From Flavobacteriales bacterium (lineage in GTDB: Bacteria > Bacteroidota > Bacteroidia > Flavobacteriales > Parvicellaceae), in the NCBI GenBank assembly GCA_014239715.1, contig JAAZYJ010000260.1, positions 1 to 6,905 on the forward strand: DNA of 6,905 nt, given 5' to 3'. Made by a program: the position numbers and the translations under genes. Below the pieces are notes generated by a model. That model made no database searches. It saw nothing but the letters and a program-made list of their open reading frames with translations, and was not told the DNA's origin. Position 1 is the first letter of the stretch. Each line of letters opens with the position of its first letter. Of this stretch, positions 1 to 4,487 are shown in pieces.

Positions 1-1611
1 TCATATTCTTATGAGTCAACAGGGTATTGTTTTTCTGAACTCGGGAACCCTGAAAAATCAATATTGCAATACAATAAAGCGCTTAAATCAAAAAGAAAGC
101 CGGATAAGGGCACAGCGTCTATTTATTCAAAAATAGGGTATAACCACTTTTTACTTTCCGACTTTAAAGAATCCATTTTCAACTATGAAAAAGCGAATAA
201 GCTATATAATGATTGGCCCGATGAAGCTAATCATGCCAGAATGCTGATCAATCTGGGAAAGGTCTACGCCAATTATGGCGACTATGACACGGCAACTTCA
301 AGGCTGAAAAAGGCCCTTAATATTTCTAAAAAAAATGGACTGAGCAACACCATCAAAGACGCAGAGGCTACAATTCAGGGAATAGAAGAAAATCAGAATA
401 ATAAGGATGAGCAAATAACGGACTTTGATCAGGACACTAAAACGGAGAAGGAAAAATACATCGACAACATTGAACGAGCAAACGTAAAATCCTTAAAAGA
501 GATTGAAAACCTAAGCATTGAAAATCAAGTCAAAGAACTAAAATTGTTGAATCAGCAGAATCGACTTGAACTAAAGGAGAGACAAGCCGAGGCCCAAAAA
601 CATGCCCTGGAAAGGCAGAATTTTACAATTGCGAAAAAAGAAGCAGAGCTGAGGCAAGAAAAAACTGAAAAGGCAAAAAAAGCAGCAGAGGCTGCAAGCT
701 CACGCGCATGGTTGGTTGCTGTTGGGTCAGTATCAACACTAATGCTGATCCTGGTCCTGATGTATGTCAGAAACAATAGAAAACTAAAAGATAAGAACGA
801 ACAGATTGCAAGCCAAAACAAAGAGCTAGACAAAAAAAACAAAGACATTTTAGATAGCATTTACTATGCAAGAAAAATTCAAAATGCACTTCTGGTAAGC
901 AATAACTGTCTTGCCGAAAAGTTTGCGGACCACCTGATCTTTAATCGCCCCAGAGACATAGTATCGGGCGACTTTTCCTGGTGCGATGCCAGCTCGGACG
1001 ACTGCATAATTGCTGTAGCTGATTGCACAGGACATGGGGTTCCTGGCGCATTCATGTCCGTTTTGGCTATCAGCAGTTTGGACAAGATAGTCAAACAGCT
1101 TGGAGCAAGAGACCCAAAGACGATACTGACACAGCTAAATGACGATCTATACGGCCTATTTGGAGCTGATTCAGGAAAAGAGGGCAACGGCAGTCAGGTC
1201 CCCGTTAAAGACGGTATGGATATCGTAGTTATTAACGTGGACACTAAAAACAAAAAACTCGGATTCGCAGGCTCAAGAAACTCACTGGTGAAGATCTCAA
1301 AAGGGGAGCTTGCAGAAATAAAAGGAAGCAAAGCACATTTGGGTCAAAATTATGGACATGACGAATTCAACGACCAGCAGATCCAACTAAAGGAAGGTGA
1401 CGCCCTATATCTATATTCCGATGGGTTTTATGATCAAAAAGGCGGCGAGGAGGGAAAAAAATTCTACCCTAAGCGATTCAGGGAAATGCTGCTGGAACAT
1501 GCCGCAAAAGACATGAACACCCAAAGCGATTGCTACTCCGAAGTTTTTACTGAATGGAGCAGCGGAAGAGAACAAAGGGATGATATATTAATTTTAGGAA
1601 TAAGACTATAA
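1..1611 (+). CDS. TPR / coiled-coil / SpoIIE (PP2C-type) membrane phosphatase, 5'-partial
   Basis: Probable serine/threonine phosphatase of a partner-switching system. The frame is open from base 1 without a stop, so the gene begins upstream; the first in-frame TTG (64) lies inside a TPR and is not a believable start. Order seen: TPR-like helices (1-90 partial, about 112-225 and 226-340; motifs LGNPEKSILQYNKAL and LGKVYANYGDYDTA), a long charged coiled coil (about 430-705), one transmembrane helix (709-768), a short basic coiled coil ending in the linker SIYYARKIQNALL, then the SpoIIE domain to the end. The likely metal-binding aspartates are all present: SGDF (970), ADCTGHG (1021), YSDG (1420) and QRDD (1579/1582). 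By analogy with other TPR sensors of this phylum the TPR part is probably periplasmic and the phosphatase cytoplasmic; the signal peptide would be outside the window, so topology is inference. The segment AGSRNSL differs from the usual AGANNPL. Nine bases separate it from the SiaC-like gene, its probable substrate. Confidence 0.93.
   Translation, partial: SYSYESTGYCFSELGNPEKSILQYNKALKSKRKPDKGTASIYSKIGYNHFLLSDFKESIFNYEKANKLYNDWPDEANHARMLINLGKVYANYGDYDTATSRLKKALNISKKNGLSNTIKDAEATIQGIEENQNNKDEQITDFDQDTKTEKEKYIDNIERANVKSLKEIENLSIENQVKELKLLNQQNRLELKERQAEAQKHALERQNFTIAKKEAELRQEKTEKAKKAAEAASSRAWLVAVGSVSTLMLILVLMYVRNNRKLKDKNEQIASQNKELDKKNKDILDSIYYARKIQNALLVSNNCLAEKFADHLIFNRPRDIVSGDFSWCDASSDDCIIAVADCTGHGVPGAFMSVLAISSLDKIVKQLGARDPKTILTQLNDDLYGLFGADSGKEGNGSQVPVKDGMDIVVINVDTKNKKLGFAGSRNSLVKISKGELAEIKGSKAHLGQNYGHDEFNDQQIQLKEGDALYLYSDGFYDQKGGEEGKKFYPKRFREMLLEHAAKDMNTQSDCYSEVFTEWSSGREQRDDILILGIRL
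709..768 (+). other. Transmembrane helix of the phosphatase
   Basis: Twenty consecutive mostly hydrophobic codons (starting WLVAVGSV and ending VLMYV) lie between two charged coiled-coil stretches. The following RNNRKLKDK is strongly basic, as expected for the cytoplasmic side, though basic residues also precede the helix (KAKKAAEAASSR). It is the only membrane segment in the visible part of the protein. Confidence 0.85.
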
Positions 1612-1620
1612 GATTTTGTT

Positions 1621-2028
1621 ATGAGAGCACTAAAAATTGAACAATCAGACAATTCTCCGGAAATCACCCTGGACCTTGAAAACAACCACTACCTGATCAG
1701 AGGTGAAAGCAGGCCGGAAAATGTATCTGAATTTTACGAGCCGATCATGAAGTGGATCGAAGATTGGGGAGGCCAGCTATATTATCGAGCACAGAAATAT
1801 GGAAACGATCAATCCCACGCAATTCGATTCCATTTTGAATATTTCAACTCTTCTTCAGCGAAGTACATTATGGATCTATTGCTAAAAATCAATGAGATCG
1901 ACAACAGCAGCGACAACATCCAGATAAAAATAGAATGGGCCTATGACGAAATGGACGAAGATATTGAAGAGGCCGGAAAAGAGTTTGAGGACCTAACGTC
2001 AATGCAATTTCAGTTTATCTCTATCTGA
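1621..2028 (+). CDS. SiaC-family regulatory phosphoprotein (DUF1987)
   Basis: A 135-residue protein, a usual size for the DUF1987/SiaC family. Family features seen: an N-terminal strand pair around SPEITLDLENNHYLIRGES, the conserved RPENVSEFYEPIMKWI segment (residues 31-46), and the FEYFNSSSAKYIMDLL segment (72-87). In Pseudomonas aeruginosa, SiaC is phosphorylated at Thr68 by SiaB and dephosphorylated by the PP2C-type SiaA, and the unphosphorylated form activates the diguanylate cyclase SiaD. Here the equivalent position is probably within Ser77-Ser79, most likely Ser77; that assignment is by eye. The gene sits nine bases after the phosphatase gene with no promoter or terminator between, so the two are almost certainly co-transcribed and act together. 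The ATG has no obvious Shine-Dalgarno sequence, as is usual in Bacteroidota. The C-terminus is acidic (DEMDEDIEEAGKEFEDL). The output partner is unknown; no GGDEF protein is present here. Confidence 0.88.
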   Translation: MRALKIEQSDNSPEITLDLENNHYLIRGESRPENVSEFYEPIMKWIEDWGGQLYYRAQKYGNDQSHAIRFHFEYFNSSSAKYIMDLLLKINEIDNSSDNIQIKIEWAYDEMDEDIEEAGKEFEDLTSMQFQFISI

Positions 2029-2048
2029 TTGGAAATCAACAATGGCCC

Positions 2049-2084
2049 AAAAACAAAAAAGCCCCGGCAATAAACCAAGGCTTT
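2049..2084 (-). terminator. Rho-independent terminator of tRNA-Asn
   Basis: Read on the minus strand, AAAGCCTTGG pairs with CCGGGGCTTT (10 bp including two G-U pairs) around a 7-base loop TTTATTG, followed by TTT G TTTTT. It starts immediately after the tRNA 3' end. On the plus strand the two G-U pairs become C/A mismatches and no T-run follows, so it should work only for the tRNA transcript and not for the oncoming siaC-like transcript. Confidence 0.85.
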
Positions 2085-2085
2085 G

Positions 2086-2159
2086 CGCTTCTTCTTGGGC
2101 TCGAACCAAGGACCCTCTGATTAACAGTCAGATGCTCTAACCAACTGAGCTAAAGAAGC
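2086..2159 (-). tRNA. trnN: tRNA-Asn (anticodon GUU)
   Basis: A complete 74-nt cloverleaf on the minus strand. The acceptor stem is GCTTCTT/AAGAAGC (7 bp), D stem GCTC/GAGC with loop AGTTGGTTA, anticodon stem TCTGA/TCAGA with loop CTGTTAA giving anticodon GTT (plus-strand bases 2123-2125), a 5-base variable loop GGGTC, and T stem CTTGG/CCAAG with loop TTCGAGC. The discriminator base is G (2086). The 3' CCA is not encoded (the next genomic bases read CAA), so it must be added after transcription. All stems are perfectly paired and the conserved loop bases are present. It is a single tRNA, not part of a visible array. Confidence 0.97.
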
Positions 2160-2198
2160 ATACCGAATGACAAAACGAACACCCCATCAAACGGACGG

Positions 2199-2229
2199 CA
2201 ATATTAAATTATAATTCCCAATTATACAA
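2199..2229 (-). promoter_or_regulatory. Possible promoter for tRNA-Asn
   Basis: On the minus strand, TTG (2229-2227) and TAATATTG (2206-2199) are separated by 20 bases, close to the Bacteroidota pattern TTTG-N19-TAnnTTTG, with one mismatch in the -7 element. It lies about 40 bases before the tRNA 5' end. The surrounding sequence is AT-rich, so a chance match is quite possible. Confidence 0.25.
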
Positions 2230-2262
2230 TTATCTTTACGCCAAAATTTAATCGAAAAAGAC

Positions 2263-3195
2263 ATGAGTTTACTGAGTATAGGGACTTTAGCGTTTGACGC
2301 CATTGAAACACCGTTTGGAAAAACAGATAAAATAGTAGGAGGAGCATGCACGTACATTTCATTGGCGGCATCATATTTTGTGAATCATTCCAGGGTGGTT
2401 TCAGTTGTAGGAGGAGACTTTCCCAAGGACTGCCTTGAGGATCTCAAATCCAGGGGAGTTGACCTTGAGGGGCTTCAGATCAAAGAGGACGAGAAATCCT
2501 TTTTTTGGTCAGGAAAATACCACACAGATATGAACACCAGGGACACGCTGATCACAGAACTGAACGTACTTGAATCATTCGACCCCATAATTCCCGAATC
2601 ATACAAAAATGACACCTCCTACCTTATGTTGGGCAATCTTGCTCCGGTTCTTCAATTACAGGTGCTGGAACGACTCAACAACAGACCCAAGCTCGTTGCG
2701 CTGGACACAATGAATTTTTGGATGGACATTGCGATGGACGACCTAAAGAGAGTGCTGAAAAAAGTAGACGTCCTGACCATAAATGATGAGGAAGCCAGAC
2801 AGCTATCCGGAGAGTATTCTTTGGTAAAGGCGGCAAACAACATTCGCAAAATGGGACCGCAGTATCTAATTATTAAAAAGGGTGAACACGGAGCTCTGCT
2901 TTTTCATGGAGAGAAGATGTTTTTTGCGCCCGCCCTGCCTTTGGCTGATGTTTTTGACCCTACCGGGGCCGGAGACACTTTTGCAGGAGGGTTTATCGGA
3001 TATCTGGCTAAAACCGACGACATTTCTTTTGATAACATGAAAAGGGCCATTATCTATGGCAGCGCATTGGCCTCCTTTACTGTGGAGAAATTCGGAACAC
3101 AAAGGCTTGAATCATTAACAACTGAAGACATAGAGGGTAGGGTTGCAGATTTTGTAAGGCTGGCCCACTTTAACATGGACCTGACGCACGCGTGA
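2263..3195 (+). CDS. PfkB-family carbohydrate kinase (ribokinase-like), substrate unknown
   Basis: A 310-residue cytoplasmic kinase of the PfkB/ribokinase superfamily, full length for the family, which phosphorylates sugars, nucleosides or similar alcohols with ATP. Signature elements: the N-terminal glycine pair and substrate-side helix GGACTYISLAASYF (residues 26-39), a second VVGGDF (48-53), TINDEEARQLSG (172-183), KKGEHGALLF (205-214), and the C-terminal anion-hole motif DPTGAGDTFAGG (232-243) with Asp238 as the expected catalytic base. The segment FFWSGKYHTDMNTRDT (80-95), where substrate specificity is usually set, resembles a group of Bacteroidota PfkB proteins that are commonly annotated only as sugar kinase. 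I could not name the substrate. The ATG at 2263 begins directly with the first beta strand (LLSIGTLAFD), which supports this start. It stands alone: the tRNA upstream and the gene downstream both lie on the other strand. Confidence 0.93.
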   Translation: MSLLSIGTLAFDAIETPFGKTDKIVGGACTYISLAASYFVNHSRVVSVVGGDFPKDCLEDLKSRGVDLEGLQIKEDEKSFFWSGKYHTDMNTRDTLITELNVLESFDPIIPESYKNDTSYLMLGNLAPVLQLQVLERLNNRPKLVALDTMNFWMDIAMDDLKRVLKKVDVLTINDEEARQLSGEYSLVKAANNIRKMGPQYLIIKKGEHGALLFHGEKMFFAPALPLADVFDPTGAGDTFAGGFIGYLAKTDDISFDNMKRAIIYGSALASFTVEKFGTQRLESLTTEDIEGRVADFVRLAHFNMDLTHA

Positions 3196-3232
3196 TCAAG
3201 TAACTTACGGGAAGATTTAACTGGCCCGAGCT

Positions 3233-3889
3233 CTATTTTTTCAATTTTGTAAGGATCTTAACTTCCGCATCCGGCCATGTAATTCCTTCGTGCTTTTCAA
3301 AGCAGACGCTGTTCAATGAGTCCAGTGCCGCCTGACCATTCCAGCTTGGGACGTCGATCGTGCCAACCATTTTGATCACATTGTCCTTATCCATTTCATA
3401 GGAAACCTCAAGGTCATTTTCGACACCGTTCATTGTTACAGAAATCAGACCAACACCCTCTGAAGCATCAATGCTTTTTATTTCACCGGTAATCTTAGCA
3501 CCATTGATCATCTCGCCAAAAAATCGTGTGATTATTTTTCTATTTCTTGATGTGTCCGCCGTTTCAGTTGATGCAGTGAACAACTCGAACGTTACTCCTG
3601 TTATGCATTTTGAGGCGTCGGGACCAGGGCTAAACCCCTCAACAGAGATGCTGTCAAAAGACCCCTCAACGCCAGCCTTTGACTCTAACTTATACCCTGT
3701 CCAGATTACTTTTGTTGATGCATGATCGTACTGCCAAAGCTCAGAAACAGCAATTTCTTCGTCTGTTGTAATAGTGGTCGTTGATAACGAATTCTCTTCG
3801 GTTGTATCGCTTCCACAAGAGACTAGCGAGAAACAAGCAGATACGGCCCCCACAAAAAGGGAGCTAAATGAGAGTGTTACTTTTTTCAT
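3233..3889 (-). CDS. YceI-like domain lipoprotein
   Basis: A 218-residue envelope lipoprotein. The start is taken as the ATG at 3889-3887 (MKKVTLSF); a longer reading from a TTG at 3901 would add four residues and overlap the preceding gene. Residues 1-24 form a lipoprotein signal peptide ending in the lipobox LVSC, with lipidated Cys25 followed by GSDTTEEN and a Thr-rich linker. From about residue 50 the protein resembles the YceI family (a lipocalin-like barrel binding isoprenoid or other lipids in characterised members): WQYDHASTKVIWTGYK, then VEGSFDSI and RNRKIITRFFGEM, then VTMNGVENDLEVSYEM. Two further cysteines (95 and 196) could form a disulphide. Ligand and role are unknown. It begins four bases after the stop of the biotin-carrier gene, so it is very likely translated from the same mRNA. 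The sequence after Cys25 has some acidic residues but no clear surface-export signal. Confidence 0.82.
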   Translation of the reverse strand: MKKVTLSFSSLFVGAVSACFSLVSCGSDTTEENSLSTTTITTDEEIAVSELWQYDHASTKVIWTGYKLESKAGVEGSFDSISVEGFSPGPDASKCITGVTFELFTASTETADTSRNRKIITRFFGEMINGAKITGEIKSIDASEGVGLISVTMNGVENDLEVSYEMDKDNVIKMVGTIDVPSWNGQAALDSLNSVCFEKHEGITWPDAEVKILTKLKK

Positions 3890-3893
3890 AGGT

Positions 3894-4376
3894 CTATTCA
3901 AAATGAATTAATACTTCGTTCTTTTCAACAGCGGCCCCCTTGGAAACTTCAACGCCACTTACTTTTGCTTCTCCGGGAGACTTTATGACATTTTCCATTT
4001 TCATTGCCTCCAACACGATCAAAGGGGCGTCTTTTTTAACCTCGTCTCCAACATTGATCAGCACCTCAAGAACAAGCCCCGGCATAGGCGCCTTCAGATG
4101 CTTCAACTTTTTAGAAGCGTTCGATCCCATGCCCATAGACTTAAGAAGAACGTCATATTGATCTTCCAACGACACCTTGTATCTGTTTCCATTAATGAGG
4201 AGGACAATAGTTTTTTCAGCCGGGATAAACTCCAACACATACACAGAATACGTCTTGTTTTTATATATGATATGAAATGAGCCACTGTTATCTTGCTGAA
4301 TATCCAACAACTTCAGCTCACCGTCGTCCGGGGAACGACTCCCACTCATTTTGTCATTAATTACTACTTTATACAA
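3894..4376 (-). CDS. Biotin/lipoyl-attachment domain protein (BCCP-like acyl-CoA carboxylase carrier)
   Basis: A 160-residue carrier protein. The C-terminal half (about residues 92-160) is a biotinyl domain: APMPGLVLEVLINVGDEV, then LEAMKMENV with Lys126 as the biotinylated lysine, ending LIHFE. The N-terminal half (LDIQQDNSGSFHIIYKNKTY, then KVSLEDQYDVLLKSMGM) matches the extra N-terminal region found in Bacteroidota carriers of propionyl-CoA/acyl-CoA or pyruvate-type carboxylases, as I remember them. It would carry carboxybiotin between a biotin carboxylase and a carboxyltransferase, in the cytoplasm. The start is the TTG at 4376-4374, giving MYKVVINDK; an ATG at 4349 would remove this conserved first strand. 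The AMKM motif favours biotin over lipoate. No carboxylase subunit lies next to it; its partners must be elsewhere. It heads a two-gene unit with the YceI-like lipoprotein. Confidence 0.9.
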   Translation of the reverse strand: MYKVVINDKMSGSRSPDDGELKLLDIQQDNSGSFHIIYKNKTYSVYVLEFIPAEKTIVLLINGNRYKVSLEDQYDVLLKSMGMGSNASKKLKHLKAPMPGLVLEVLINVGDEVKKDAPLIVLEAMKMENVIKSPGEAKVSGVEVSKGAAVEKNEVLIHFE

Positions 4377-4487
4377 GCTTGCCGATTTCTATTGTACACC
4401 TAAAGTAGTGAATCTACCGTACATACCAATTTAAGCCGTAGCAATATGTATTTTTTACATCTTTGTTGTGAACAATTCAATGAAGCT
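4377..4487. other. Divergent intergenic region
   Basis: A 111-base spacer between the leftward carrier gene and the rightward aminopeptidase gene, which must hold the promoters of both. The leftward candidate is described separately. For the rightward gene the best -7-like match is CATCTTTG (4458-4465), which lacks a TTG at the right distance upstream, so I do not call it. No strong inverted repeat, terminator or small ORF with support was seen. Confidence 0.6.
4400..4430 (-). promoter_or_regulatory. Candidate promoter of the biotin-carrier / YceI-like pair
   Basis: On the minus strand, ATTG (4430-4427) is followed after exactly 19 bases by TACTTTAG (4407-4400), one mismatch from the Bacteroidota -7 consensus TAnnTTTG. 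Transcription would begin near 4394, leaving a leader of roughly 18 bases before the TTG start at 4376. Position and spacing fit well, but the match is by eye only. Confidence 0.4.

Noticed and set aside
64..66. TTG as the start of the phosphatase gene
   Set aside because: The same frame is open back to base 1 and encodes a TPR-like helix (SELGNPEKSILQYNKAL) across this codon, so the gene simply enters the window already in progress.
552..1187. Minus-strand ORFs opposite the phosphatase gene
   Set aside because: Their translations are low-complexity (Ser/Phe/Leu-rich) or lack family resemblance, and they lie wholly antisense to a well-supported coding region.
2231..2238. TATCTTTA as a -7 promoter element for the PfkB kinase gene
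   Set aside because: It is one mismatch from TAnnTTTG, but no TTG lies about 19 bases upstream and the region is AT-rich, so it is not distinguishable from chance.
3196..3232. Shared terminator between the convergent PfkB and YceI-like genes
   Set aside because: Only a 4-bp CGGG/CCCG pairing is present in this 37-base gap, too weak to call a terminator in either direction.
3890..3901. TTG start at 3901 for the YceI-like lipoprotein
   Set aside because: It would overlap the stop of the carrier gene, and the ATG at 3889 gives the typical MKK lipoprotein signal start with a 4-base gap.
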